A stretch of 64,000 bases of DNA from Puerhibacterium puerhi (lineage in GTDB: Bacteria; Actinomycetota; Actinomycetes; Actinomycetales; Cellulomonadaceae): the NCBI RefSeq assembly GCF_009846865.1, contig NZ_WUWN01000013.1, positions 1 to 64,000 of the forward strand. Direction: 5' to 3'. The notes beneath the pieces were generated by a model. The model searched no databases. It saw only the letters and a list, made by a program, of their open reading frames with translations, and was not told where the DNA came from. This document shows, one piece after another, positions 42,062 to 50,800 of the stretch. The number at the start of each line of letters is the position of its first letter. Within the stretch, counting starts at the first letter, position 1. The translations under genes were made by a program, and so were the position numbers.

Positions 42062-42856
42062 ATGACCTCCACGACCCTCGCCCTGCACGAGCTCCACGAC
42101 GGCGGCGGCGTGCCGCTCGTCCTGCTGCACGGGTTCCCGTTCGACCACCGGATGTGGACCCCGCTCGCCAACCACCTGCCGCCGGGCATCCGGGCGCTCG
42201 CGGTCGACCTGCCCGGCGCGGGGCAGAGCCCGCTGGGCGGCATGCCCCCGAGCCTGGAGGCCGCCGCCGCGGCGGTGCACCGCACCCTCGTGGCCGCCGG
42301 CGTCGCCAACGGGATCCTCGTCGGGATGTCGATGGGCGGCTACGTGGCGCTCGCGCTCGCCGAGCTCCACCCCGGCTTCGTCGACGGGCTCGCGATGGTC
42401 GACACCAAGTCGACCGCCGACTCGGAGGAGGCCCGCACCCGGCGCCTCAAGACGGCCGACGAGGTGGAGGCCAACCAGACGGTCGACGCCGTGATGGGCA
42501 TGCCCGCGTCGCTGCTGGGCGCCACCAGCCTGCAGCGACGCCGCCTGCTGGTCACGACGCTGGAGGCCTGGGTGCGGGGCCAGTCGCCGGCCGGCGTCGC
42601 GTGGGCCCAGCGCGCGATGGCCGACCGGCCCGACCGCACCCACGTGCTGCGCCAGCTCGACGGACCGGTGTCGATAGTCGTCGGCGCCGAGGACCTGGTC
42701 ACGCCGCTCGCGGACGCGGAGCACATGGCGGGCGCCGCGCGCGACGCCGCCCTGACGGTGGTGCCGGGCGCCGGCCACGCGAGCCCCGTGGAGGACCCCA
42801 CGGCGGTCGCCGCGGCGCTGTCCCTGCTGCACCGGCGCGTGGTGCGGCACCACTGA
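42062..42856 (+). CDS. Alpha/beta hydrolase (GMSMGG type)
   Basis: 264 aa. VLLHGFPFDHRMWTPLANHL (oxyanion), LPGAGQSP, nucleophile elbow LVGMSMGGYVALALAELHPG (Ser), acid VVGAEDLVTPLADAEHM and His in PGAGHASPVEDPT. Similar to 3-oxoadipate enol-lactonase/haloperoxidase-like hydrolases. Separate from the preceding hydrolase in sequence, so not a simple tandem duplicate. ATG after AGAGGACGACG; co-transcribed with the hydrolase upstream. Substrate unknown. Confidence 0.87.
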   Translation: MTSTTLALHELHDGGGVPLVLLHGFPFDHRMWTPLANHLPPGIRALAVDLPGAGQSPLGGMPPSLEAAAAAVHRTLVAAGVANGILVGMSMGGYVALALAELHPGFVDGLAMVDTKSTADSEEARTRRLKTADEVEANQTVDAVMGMPASLLGATSLQRRRLLVTTLEAWVRGQSPAGVAWAQRAMADRPDRTHVLRQLDGPVSIVVGAEDLVTPLADAEHMAGAARDAALTVVPGAGHASPVEDPTAVAAALSLLHRRVVRHH

Positions 42857-42875
42857 GGCCCGCCTCGCCGGACGA

Positions 42876-42910
42876 CGAAGGCCGTGGACCGGTCCGGTCC
42901 ACGGCCTTCG
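42876..42910. terminator. Bidirectional terminator
   Basis: 15-bp perfect stem (42876-42890 with 42896-42910, loop GGTCC) between the convergent hydrolase (+) and DivIVA-like (-) genes. The arms carry AA/TT near the base, the strongest terminator form in this part of the window. Confidence 0.8.
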
Positions 42911-42935
42911 CCGTGCGCGCAGGGGCGCGCGGACG

Positions 42936-44576
42936 TCAGCGCTTCGTGCGCGCCGGCGCCTCGTCGTCGGACGCCGTGCCCGACGACGTGCCCGACGACG
43001 TGCCCGACGACGTGCCCGACGACGTGCCCGACGCCGCCTCGGCGGCGTCCTCGGCGGGCTCGTCCGCCTCGACGGCGGCCTCTGCCGTCGCAGCGGGCTC
43101 CTCGGCCTGCGTCCCGGCCTGCGTCCCGGCCTGCGTCCCGGCCTGCGTCTCGGCCTCCGTCGCGGCGGTCTCCTCCGCGGTCGGCTGGGCCGCAGCAGGG
43201 GGCGGCGGGACCGGGCGCTCGGCGGCCGGGCGGGCGTCGCCCTGCGCCGCCTTCGCCGCGGCGGCGCGGGCGGCCTGGGCGGGCGTGCTGCCGGCGACGG
43301 CCGAGACCGAGCCCAGCGGCACGGCGCCGCTGACGGCGGGCGCCTCCGGCGGCACGGGGGCCTTCTCGCCCAGCAGGCCGCGCAGCTCGTCGAGGTAGGT
43401 GTTGATCGACTCGTGCTTGCGCGTGAGGTCCTGCAGCTGGCGCTGGGCGGTGCCCCGCTGCTGCTCGGCCTCGACGCGGGCGTCGTTGACCGTCTGCTCG
43501 GCGAACTCGCGGGCCTCGGCGACGATGCCGTCCGCGGTGCGGCGGGCCTCCGAGACCAGCTGCTTGACGTAGGCGTCGGACTCCGCGCGGACCTTCTCGG
43601 CCTGCTGCAGGGCGAGCGCCACGCGCTTCTCGGCCTCCGCGGCGTGCTCCTCGGCGGTGCGGATGAGCTTCTCCGTCTCGGCCTTGGCCGTGGCGTGCCG
43701 CTCGGCCGCCTCGCGCTCCACGTCCTCGCGGCGCTGGGCGGCCTCGAGCTCGGCGTCGGCCAGCGTGCGCCGGGCCTCCTCGCGCAGCCGCTCCAGCTCG
43801 GCGGTCACCTGGTTCGACGCCTCGGCGGCCTCGTGCTTGGCGTCGGCGATGATGCGCGCGGCCTCGCGGCGGGTGCTCTCCAGCAGCTCCGTGGACTCGC
43901 GCTCCGCCTCGTCGCGCAGGGCGGCGGCCTCGGCGGCGGCCTGCGCCCGCAGCTGGGCGGTGTCCCGCTCGGCCGTGACGCGCAGCTCGGTGACCTCGCG
44001 CTCGGTGGTCGAGCGCAGCACGCCGAGGTCGCGCTCGAGGCTCGCCCGGCGCTCGGACTCCTCGGCCTGGACGGTGCTGGTGATGAGCGCTGCCTCGCGC
44101 TCGGCGGAGCCGATGAGCTCCTCGGCGCGGCGCTGCGCGGCCAGCAGCGTGCCCTCGGCCTCGGCGGCCGTCGTCGAGCGGATCTCCTCCGCCTCGCGGC
44201 GGGCGCTCGCGAGCATCTCCGCGACCTCACCCTCGGCGCGCGACCGGACCTGGCCGGCCGACAGCTTCGCCCGGGCCATGATGTCCGCCGACTGCTGGTT
44301 GGCCTGCGTCAGCACGGCCGCCGACTGCTCCCCGGCCGAGCGCAGGAGCTGCTCGATGCGCGAGCCGAGGCCGGAGTACGTGGGGCGGTCGTTCTCACGC
44401 AGCTGGCGCTGGGCCTCGGCGAGCTCCGACTGCATCTGCATCGCGCGCGCGTCGGAGGCCTCCACCTGTCGGCGGGCCTCCTCGAGGGACTGCTCCAGGC
44501 GTGCGATCTGGTTCTCGACCTGTGCGCGGTCGTACCCGCGCATGGTGATCGGGAAGAGCGAGCGCTCGTCGGACAC
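42936..44576 (-). CDS. DivIVA-like long coiled-coil protein
   Basis: 546 aa. The N-terminus SDERSLFPITMRGYDRAQVE has the DivIVA membrane-targeting RGYD element, followed by about 350 residues of nearly continuous coiled coil rich in Ala, Glu and Arg (for example EREVTELRVTAERDTAQLRA). The C-terminal ~130 residues are Ala/Pro/Glu-rich and disordered, with tandem GTQA and GTSS repeats encoded by two 12-bp satellites, and end ASDDEAPARTKR. Likely a scaffold for polar growth or division, like Wag31/Scy/FilP-type proteins; which one is not decided. GTG 44576 has a GGAGG site. Confidence 0.8.
   Translation of the reverse strand: MSDERSLFPITMRGYDRAQVENQIARLEQSLEEARRQVEASDARAMQMQSELAEAQRQLRENDRPTYSGLGSRIEQLLRSAGEQSAAVLTQANQQSADIMARAKLSAGQVRSRAEGEVAEMLASARREAEEIRSTTAAEAEGTLLAAQRRAEELIGSAEREAALITSTVQAEESERRASLERDLGVLRSTTEREVTELRVTAERDTAQLRAQAAAEAAALRDEAERESTELLESTRREAARIIADAKHEAAEASNQVTAELERLREEARRTLADAELEAAQRREDVEREAAERHATAKAETEKLIRTAEEHAAEAEKRVALALQQAEKVRAESDAYVKQLVSEARRTADGIVAEAREFAEQTVNDARVEAEQQRGTAQRQLQDLTRKHESINTYLDELRGLLGEKAPVPPEAPAVSGAVPLGSVSAVAGSTPAQAARAAAAKAAQGDARPAAERPVPPPPAAAQPTAEETAATEAETQAGTQAGTQAGTQAEEPAATAEAAVEADEPAEDAAEAASGTSSGTSSGTSSGTSSGTASDDEAPARTKR
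42973..43032 (-). repeat. 12-bp satellite (5 units) in the DivIVA-like gene
   Basis: Five tandem copies of GACGTGCCCGAC (first with one change), in frame, encoding the SGTS repeat of the C-terminal tail. Confidence 0.9.
43105..43152 (-). repeat. 12-bp satellite (4 units) in the DivIVA-like gene
   Basis: Four tandem copies of GCCTGCGTCCCG (last with one change), in frame, encoding the GTQA repeat. Confidence 0.9.
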
Positions 44577-44833
44577 GAGGGGACCTCCGATGGGGTTCAG
44601 GGAGAGGCGGGCGGCAGCCGCGCCGGGTCGCTCGCGCCAGGATAGTGGCCGGTCAGCCGCGGCGACACCGGCGTCCGGACGGCGACGCGCGCCCGGGGGC
44701 CCGCGGCGGACGGTGCGGGTCACCCGCCGGGCGATCCGCCGGTGCGTCGCTCTGGCGCGCCGCGCTCCGGTGAAGGGATCGTGCAGATAGCGTCCCGGGG
44801 GTGCGAGAGGGCACCGGTGGGCGCCTCCTGCGT

Positions 44834-44863
44834 GGACCGGCACCCACGGTCCGTCCCTATCCT
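44834..44863 (+). promoter_or_regulatory. Candidate promoter of the membrane protein/lipoprotein pair
   Basis: TGGACC (44834-44839), 18-bp spacer, TATCCT (44858-44863). The predicted transcript would start near 44870 and contain the 21-bp inverted repeat at 44881-44901. The remaining 44577-44833 holds no gene that I can support; a second TATCCT-type hexamer near 44645 on the minus strand may serve the DivIVA-like gene. Confidence 0.4.
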
Positions 44864-44880
44864 GGGGTGTCACCTTCTCC

Positions 44881-44901
44881 GTGACGTCCGCTGGACGTCA
44901 C
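44881..44901. repeat. Perfect inverted repeat GTGACGTCC-gct-GGACGTCAC
   Basis: 9-bp arms with a 3-base centre, 31 bases upstream of GTG 44933 and downstream of the candidate promoter. Could be an operator for a dimeric regulator or a leader stem-loop. Confidence 0.6.
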
Positions 44902-44932
44902 TCTCGAGCGCCAACCGGAAGGGAACCACTCG

Positions 44933-46372
44933 GTGCTGCGAAAACTGCTCGGGACGGTCCTGATCGTCCTCGGCCTGGTGGCCGCCGGTCTCGGCGTCGC
45001 CTCCGCGACCGTCTGGCGGCAGTCGGACACCGTGGTGGCGACAGCGACCCCGCAGGGCGACGGCGCGCTGGTGGTCACCGACCCCGGCGTCCTCGAGCTC
45101 GTCGACGACAGCGTCACCGTGCGCGCGACAGTCCCCGGTGACGGCAAGGTGACGCTCGCCGTCGGGCGCGACGTCGACGTGGCCGGCTGGGTCGGGGACG
45201 AGCCGTACACCCGCGTGACCGGCCTGTCCGACTGGGAGTCGCTGGCCGTCGCGGCCGGCGAGCCGTCGGCGTCCCCGTCGCCCGCCGAGGGGCAGGACGC
45301 CGGCGCGGCCGCCGAGCCCGCGAAGCCGAGCGGGGACGACCCGGCCGGCAACGACATGTGGGTGGCGCAGGCCTCGGGCGACGGGACGGTGACGCTGCGC
45401 TGGGGTGACCAGCCGGGCCGCTGGTCCCTGCTCGCGGCGGGCGTCGGCGACGGCGCGCAGGCCCCCACCGTCGAGCTGACCTGGCCCCGCACCGTGACCA
45501 CGCCGTGGCTGTGGCCGGGCGTCATCGCCGGCGTCGTGCTGGTGCTCGCCGGCCTGGCCGTGCTGCTGGTGCGCCGCCGGCGCCGCGGGACGCCGGCCGT
45601 GCCCGACCAGGCCGACGAGGTCGTGCCGCCGTCCGACGGCGCACAGCCGGGCGAGGCGAGCCCGGGCCGTGCGGAGGACCGCACCGCCGACCGCGCCGCC
45701 GACCGGACGGAGCTCCTGGCCGCCGCCGCGGACCAGGCCCCCGCGATCCCGGACGCCGCCGAGCAGCGCTCCGTGCCGTTCGTCGGGCGCCGGTCGCGGC
45801 GCGCGAGCGACCCCTCCACCACGGCCGAGCCGCCGACCGCCACGCCGTCCGCCACGCCGTCCGCCTCCGTGTGGCCGGCGACGACGGGCGCCTCGCCGTG
45901 GCCCGCGCGCCCCGGCGCCGCCCCTCCGGCCGGCGAGGGCGCCCAGGGCGACGGCACGCAGGGCGACGCGACCGCCGCGCCCGAGACCGCCGCGATCGAG
46001 GTCCCCCCTGTCGGGGCCTCCGCCGCGGAGCCGCCCGCGACCACGGGCGCCACGCCCCGCCTGACGCGGCGCGAGCTGCGCGCCCTGGAGGAGGAGGCGC
46101 GCCGGGGCGCCGCCCGGCCGATCACCGGCCGGCTGCGCGCCCTCACCGGGCAGATCCCGGTCGTCGGGCGCGGGCAGCAGGCCGCCGCCGACCAGCCCGC
46201 GGCCCCCGGCGCGGCCCCGGCCACCACGCGCGCCGGCCGCGCGGCGGCGTGGCGCGCCACCTGGGGGTTCGACGGCGGGGCGCCCCGCCCGGCCACCCCG
46301 CAGGACGCCCCGCAGGACGGCGACGACCCGGCCGCCGGTACCCAGGACTCCACCGAGGGAGGCTCGCGATGA
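44933..46372 (+). CDS. Bitopic membrane protein with long Ala/Pro-rich cytoplasmic tail
   Basis: 479 aa. N-terminal membrane segment (VLIVLGLVAAGLGVASATVW), an extracytoplasmic domain of ~165 residues (VVTDPGVLELVDDSVTVRAT; DVAGWVGDEPYTRVTGLSDW), a second membrane segment at about residues 191-212 (GVIAGVVLVLAGLAVLLV) followed by RRRRRG stop-transfer, then ~250 residues of low-complexity Ala/Pro/Thr tail with a basic patch (LTRRELRALEEEARRGAARP). I do not recognise the family. It overlaps the next lipoprotein gene by four bases (ATGA), so the two probably form one envelope module. GTG start with GGAAGGGAAC. Confidence 0.75.
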   Translation: MLRKLLGTVLIVLGLVAAGLGVASATVWRQSDTVVATATPQGDGALVVTDPGVLELVDDSVTVRATVPGDGKVTLAVGRDVDVAGWVGDEPYTRVTGLSDWESLAVAAGEPSASPSPAEGQDAGAAAEPAKPSGDDPAGNDMWVAQASGDGTVTLRWGDQPGRWSLLAAGVGDGAQAPTVELTWPRTVTTPWLWPGVIAGVVLVLAGLAVLLVRRRRRGTPAVPDQADEVVPPSDGAQPGEASPGRAEDRTADRAADRTELLAAAADQAPAIPDAAEQRSVPFVGRRSRRASDPSTTAEPPTATPSATPSASVWPATTGASPWPARPGAAPPAGEGAQGDGTQGDATAAPETAAIEVPPVGASAAEPPATTGATPRLTRRELRALEEEARRGAARPITGRLRALTGQIPVVGRGQQAAADQPAAPGAAPATTRAGRAAAWRATWGFDGGAPRPATPQDAPQDGDDPAAGTQDSTEGGSR

Positions 46373-47385
46373 CCGCCCGCCCCGCACGCCGCACCCCGGC
46401 CGCCGTCGCCGCCGGCGCCCTGACGCTCGCGCTGGCGCTGACCGGCTGCGCCGCGGAGCCGCCGGCGCCGAACCCGGACCCGTCGGCCAGCGGCCCCGTG
46501 CTCAGCGAGGACCAGGACACCCACGTGCTGGGGGAGGTGAACGCGGTGCTCCAGGCGGCGTCGGAGAGCAACGACCCGACGAAGCTCGAGGCCCGCCTCA
46601 CCGGTCCCGCGCTGGCGATCCGCACGAGCCAGCTGGAGGTGGCCAAGGCCCGCGGCAACGCGGACCTGGTGACCGACATCCCGGGCGAGTACCAGCAGCT
46701 GATCGTGCCGACCAACGACACCTGGCCGCGCACGTCGTTCGCCATCACCGTGCAGACGGAGGAGCTGCAGACGCCGCGCCTGCTGGCGCTGGAGCAGGCC
46801 TCGCCGCGCGACCCCTACCGCCTGTGGGGCTGGGTGCAGCTCGCCTCCGGCATCACGATGCCGGCGTTCGCGGACGCCGAGCTCGGCAGCGAGAACCTCG
46901 CCGCCGACGACGACTCGCTGCTCGTGAGCCCGCAGGACGCCGTCAACCAGTACGCCGACGTGCTCACCACGGGCAGCGGCTCGGCGTTCAAGGACACGTT
47001 CGAGGACGACGCGTTCCGCCAGCTGCTCGGGAGCTTCGCCCAGACGCAGAAGGAGACGCTCGACCAGCCGAACGTCGACGGCACGTACACGCTCGAGGTC
47101 ACGCCGACCAAGGACCAGCCGGTCAAGGCCGTGCGCACCGCCGACGGCGGCGCCATGGTGATGGCCGCGCTCACGGCGACCGAGACGATGACGGCCGTCG
47201 AGGGCGCCACGCTGACGCCGCCGACGCGCTCGGGCAAGGCCCTGCTCGGGGACGCCGAGCCGACGAACAAGCTCGTCGACGGCTACTCGGACATGGTGGC
47301 GCTCTACGTGCCGCCGAAGGGCGCCGACGCCAAGGTCAAGCTGCTCGGCTACTCCCACATCCAGACGTCGGTCTCCACGGAGTAG
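46369..47385 (+). CDS. Conserved lipoprotein paired with the preceding membrane protein
   Basis: 338 aa. Arg-rich N-region, hydrophobic core and lipobox LTGC (C27), then a mature domain without a recognised signature (HVLGEVNAVLQAASESNDPT; GEYQQLIVPTNDTWPRTSFA; LVSPQDAVNQYADVLTTGSG). The DAVNQYADVL stretch and overall all-soluble make-up suggest an NTF2-like or similar fold, a guess only. ATG in an ATGA overlap with the upstream gene. Confidence 0.75.
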   Translation: MTARPARRTPAAVAAGALTLALALTGCAAEPPAPNPDPSASGPVLSEDQDTHVLGEVNAVLQAASESNDPTKLEARLTGPALAIRTSQLEVAKARGNADLVTDIPGEYQQLIVPTNDTWPRTSFAITVQTEELQTPRLLALEQASPRDPYRLWGWVQLASGITMPAFADAELGSENLAADDDSLLVSPQDAVNQYADVLTTGSGSAFKDTFEDDAFRQLLGSFAQTQKETLDQPNVDGTYTLEVTPTKDQPVKAVRTADGGAMVMAALTATETMTAVEGATLTPPTRSGKALLGDAEPTNKLVDGYSDMVALYVPPKGADAKVKLLGYSHIQTSVSTE

Positions 47386-47395
47386 CACCTCGCCC

Positions 47396-47425
47396 GCCCC
47401 GGCCGGCCGTCGTGGCGGCCGGGGC
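47396..47425 (+). terminator. Terminator after the lipoprotein gene
   Basis: 10-bp perfect stem (47396-47405 with 47416-47425, 10-base loop), followed by GTCGTCCTT. It ends directly before the -10 element of the thioredoxin-TPR gene. Confidence 0.6.
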
Positions 47426-47446
47426 AGTCGTCCTTAGGATGAGCGC

Positions 47447-48391
47447 ATGAGCAACCCGACTCCCCAGCCGAGCTTCAGCGCGCGCGGCGCCGTCGACCTG
47501 TCGGCGCTGAACCGCCCGCAGTCGCCGCCGCCCGGCGAGCCCGGCGGCGCTCCGGCCGCCGGCGGCTACGTGCTCGAGGTGACCGAGGCCAACTTCCCGC
47601 AGCTGGTGCAGGACTCGGCGACGTACCCCGTCGTCGTGCTCCTGTGGATCCCCACCGACCAGGCGAACGCCGAGCTGGGCACCATGCTGGGCCGGCTCGC
47701 CGAGGAGTACGCGGGCCGGTTCCTGCTGGGCCGCGTCGACGCCCAGCAGCAGCCGCAGATCGCCGCCGCGTTCCGCGTGGAGGGCGTGCCCACCGTGGTG
47801 GCCGTGCTGCAGGGCCAGCCGCTGCCGCTGTTCGCCGGCACCGCCTCCGAGGAGCAGGTGCGCGCGGTGCTCGACCAGGTGCTCGCCGCGGCGGAGCAGA
47901 ACGGCGTCACCGGCCGGGCCCCGGCTCAGGGCGAGGACGGCACCGTCGAGGCGCCTGAGGTGCCCGCGGAGCCCGAGCTGCCGCCGCTGCACCAGGAGGC
48001 GTACGACGCGATCGACCGGGGCGACTACGACGCCGCGATCGCCGCGTACACCAAGGCGCTCAAGCAGGACCCGAAGGACACGATGGCGTCCGCCGGGCTG
48101 GCCCAGGTGCGGCTGCTGCAGCGCACCCGCGACGCCGACCTGCAGGCGGTGCGCGACGCCGCCGCGGCAGCCCCGACGGACGTCGCCGCGCAGCTCGCGG
48201 TGGCGGACACGGACATGCTCGGCGGCAAGGTCGGCGACGCCTTCGACCGGCTGCTGGAGCTCCTGCCCAGCCTGGACGCCGAGGGCAAGGAGCAGGTTCG
48301 CGTGCGCCTCGTGGAGTACTTCGAGGTGGTCGGCGTGACCGACCCGCGCGTCATCAAGGCGCGCCAGAGGCTGGCGCTGTACCTGTACTGA
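47447..48391 (+). CDS. Thioredoxin-fold TPR protein (CnoX/YbbN-like), no CxxC
   Basis: 314 aa. Residues ~40-155 form a thioredoxin fold (LEVTEANFPQLVQDSATYPV; RFLLGRVDAQQQPQIAAAFR; VEGVPTVVAVLQGQPLPLFA) but the active site reads LLWIPTDQANAE, with no cysteine pair. C-terminal tetratricopeptide repeats (AYDAIDRGDYDAAIAAYTKA; ASAGLAQVRLL). Domain order matches CnoX chaperedoxins, which hold unfolded clients and hand them to chaperones; a reductase role is excluded. TAGGAT (47435-47440) six bases before the ATG marks a leaderless start. Confidence 0.87.
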   Translation: MSNPTPQPSFSARGAVDLSALNRPQSPPPGEPGGAPAAGGYVLEVTEANFPQLVQDSATYPVVVLLWIPTDQANAELGTMLGRLAEEYAGRFLLGRVDAQQQPQIAAAFRVEGVPTVVAVLQGQPLPLFAGTASEEQVRAVLDQVLAAAEQNGVTGRAPAQGEDGTVEAPEVPAEPELPPLHQEAYDAIDRGDYDAAIAAYTKALKQDPKDTMASAGLAQVRLLQRTRDADLQAVRDAAAAAPTDVAAQLAVADTDMLGGKVGDAFDRLLELLPSLDAEGKEQVRVRLVEYFEVVGVTDPRVIKARQRLALYLY

Positions 48392-48431
48392 CGCCCGCCT
48401 GCACCGGCACGCGGCTCTCGTCGCGCTCTGG

Positions 48432-48459
48432 GCTCGATGGTCCCGGCTCGATGGTCCCG
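48432..48459. repeat. Two 14-bp direct repeats beyond glgB
   Basis: GCTCGATGGTCCCG twice in tandem, then a partial third copy, in the 89-base gap between the convergent thioredoxin-TPR and glgB genes. No obvious terminator stem. Confidence 0.6.
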
Positions 48460-48480
48460 GCTCGGCAGGCCCCGGGCCCG

Positions 48481-50742
48481 TCAGGCCTCGGGCTCGAGGA
48501 CGAGCGCGCCGAGCGGGGGCACGCGCAGCACGACGGAGTGCTCCCGCCCGTGCCACGGCGCCGGCTCTGCCTGCACGCGGCCCATGTTGCCCACGCCCGA
48601 GCCGCCGTAGGTCTCGGCGTCGGTGTTGATCGCCTCCCGCCACGCCCCGCCGGCGGGCAGGGCCAGGCGGTAGCCCTCGTGGGGGACGCCCGCGAAGTTC
48701 ACCACCACGACGACGGGCAGGCCGGCCGTGCTGCGCCGCACGAACGCGAGCACGTTGTGCTCGGCGTCGTTCGCGTCCAGCCACTCGAACCCGGCGGGGG
48801 AGAAGTCCCGCTCCCACAGCGCCGGCGTGTCGCGGTAGTACCGGTTGAGGTCGCGCACCAGGCGGTGCACGCCGGCGTGCGACGGGTTGTCGAGCAGCCA
48901 CCAGTCCAGACCGGTGGACTCGTTCCACTCGGCGTCCTGGGCGAACTCCGTGCCCATGAACAGCAGCTGCTTGCCCGGGTGGGTCCACTGGTAGGCGAGG
49001 AAGGCGCGCACGCCGGCGAGCTGCTGCCAGCGGTCCCCGGGCATCTTGCGCAGCAGCGAGCCCTTGCCGTGCACCACCTCGTCGTGGCTGATCGGCAGGA
49101 CGTACTGCTCCGAGAACGCGTACACCAGGGAGAACGTCAGCTCCCCGTGGTGGTAGCTGCGGTACATCGGGTCCTCGGCCATGTAGCGCAGGGAGTCGTT
49201 CATCCAGCCCATGTTCCACTTCAGGCCGAAGCCGAGGCCGCCGGCCGAGGTCGGGCGCGTGACGCCGTCGAACGCCGTCGACTCCTCGGCGATCATCATC
49301 ACGCCGGGCGTGCGCCGGTAGGCCGTGGCGTTGGCCTCCTGGAGGAACGAGATCGCCTCGAGGTTCTGGTTGCCGCCGTACTCGTTCGGCGTCCACTCGC
49401 CGTCCTTGCGGGAGTAGTCGAGGTAGAGCATCGACGCGACGGCGTCGACGCGCAGCGCGTCGGCGTGGAACTCCTCGAACCAGTACGTCGCGTTGGCGAC
49501 GAGGAAGTTGCGCACCTCGCGCCGGCCGAAGTCGAACACGTAGGTGCCCCAGTCGGGCTGCTCGCCCCGGCGCGGGTCCGGGTGCTCGTACAGCGGCGTG
49601 CCGTCGAAGCGGGCCAGCGCGAAGTCGTCCCGGGGGAAGTGCGCCGGGACCCAGTCGATGATGACGCCGATGCCCGCCTGGTGGAGCCGGTCGACCAGGT
49701 GGCGGAAGTCGTCGGGGTGGCCGAACCGGGAGGTCGGCGCGTAGTACGACGTCACCTGGTAGCCCCAGGACCCGCCGAACGGGTGCTCGGCCACGGGCAG
49801 CAGCTCGACGTGCGTGAAGCCCAGCTCGGTGACGTACTCGGCGAGCTGGTCGGCCAGCTCGCGGTACCCGAGCCCCGGACGCCACGAGCCGAGGTGCACC
49901 TCGTAGATGCTCACCGGGCCGCCGTGCGGGTCGCCGGCCGTGCGGGCCTCGATCCACTCGTCGTCCTGCCACTCGTGACGTGACTCGACCACCACGCTCG
50001 CGGTGGCGGGCGGCACCTCCGTGCCCTTGGCGAGCGGGTCGGCCTTGGCACGCCAGACGCCGTCGGCGCCGAGGATCTCGTACTTGTACCGGGTGCCGTC
50101 CCCGACGCCGGGCACGAACAGCTCCCACACGCCCGAGGAGCCCAGCGAGCGCATCGGGTGGATCGGCGTCCAGCGGTTGTGGTCGCTGACCACGCGCACG
50201 CCGCGCGCGTTCGGGGCCCACACGGCGAAGGACGTGCCCTCGATGTCGCCCAGCTCGCTGGGGTAGCGGCGCCGGTTCGCGCCGAGCACCGTCCACAGCT
50301 CCTCGTGCCGGCCCTCGCCCACGAGGTGCAGGTCGAGCTCGCCGAGGGAGGGCAGGAACCGGTACGGGTCGTCCTGCGTCTGGACGTCGTCGTCGTAGCG
50401 CGTGCGGACCCGGTAGTCGGGGGCGTGCACCTGCCCGTCGGCGGAGACCGGCGCCGGGATCACCGCCTCGAAGACGCCGGCCGCGCGGTGCTCGGCCGGG
50501 TGCTCGCCGTCGGCGGTGAGCACGACGACCTCGTCGGCGAGGGGCCGCAGCACGCGCACCACGGCCCAGCCGGTCCGCCCGTCGGGGTCGACGGGCAGCA
50601 GGTGCGGCCCGAGCACCGCGTGCGGGTCGTGCGTGGTGCCCTGCGCCACCGCGGTGAGCACCTCGGGGTCGACGGCGGGCGGTGCCGGCGGCGTGGACGG
50701 CGAGGTCCGGTGCGGCGGGGTCGGGGTCGGGCCGGTCGTCAT
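48481..50742 (-). CDS. glgB: 1,4-alpha-glucan branching enzyme
   Basis: 753 aa. Adds alpha-1,6 branches to the linear glucan made by GlgE. N-terminal CBM48-like domain ([39 protein letters not shown]), then GH13_9 core: nucleophile D433 ([20 protein letters not shown]), acid/base E486 ([12 protein letters not shown]), [15 protein letters not shown]. The D-E distance of 53 residues equals that of E. coli GlgB. ATG 50742 after GGAAGGGTG. Last gene of glgE-treS-pep2-glgB. Confidence 0.97.
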   Translation of the reverse strand: MTTGPTPTPPHRTSPSTPPAPPAVDPEVLTAVAQGTTHDPHAVLGPHLLPVDPDGRTGWAVVRVLRPLADEVVVLTADGEHPAEHRAAGVFEAVIPAPVSADGQVHAPDYRVRTRYDDDVQTQDDPYRFLPSLGELDLHLVGEGRHEELWTVLGANRRRYPSELGDIEGTSFAVWAPNARGVRVVSDHNRWTPIHPMRSLGSSGVWELFVPGVGDGTRYKYEILGADGVWRAKADPLAKGTEVPPATASVVVESRHEWQDDEWIEARTAGDPHGGPVSIYEVHLGSWRPGLGYRELADQLAEYVTELGFTHVELLPVAEHPFGGSWGYQVTSYYAPTSRFGHPDDFRHLVDRLHQAGIGVIIDWVPAHFPRDDFALARFDGTPLYEHPDPRRGEQPDWGTYVFDFGRREVRNFLVANATYWFEEFHADALRVDAVASMLYLDYSRKDGEWTPNEYGGNQNLEAISFLQEANATAYRRTPGVMMIAEESTAFDGVTRPTSAGGLGFGLKWNMGWMNDSLRYMAEDPMYRSYHHGELTFSLVYAFSEQYVLPISHDEVVHGKGSLLRKMPGDRWQQLAGVRAFLAYQWTHPGKQLLFMGTEFAQDAEWNESTGLDWWLLDNPSHAGVHRLVRDLNRYYRDTPALWERDFSPAGFEWLDANDAEHNVLAFVRRSTAGLPVVVVVNFAGVPHEGYRLALPAGGAWREAINTDAETYGGSGVGNMGRVQAEPAPWHGREHSVVLRVPPLGALVLEPEA

Positions 50743-50800
50743 GACGACACCCTTCCACGGGGCGCCGCACTTCGCTCACCGTTGCCGCGGGCGAGCGACG

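Noticed and set aside
42973-43152. CRISPR-like periodic repeats
   Set aside because: Units are contiguous 12-bp copies inside a coding frame, with no spacers and no cas genes.
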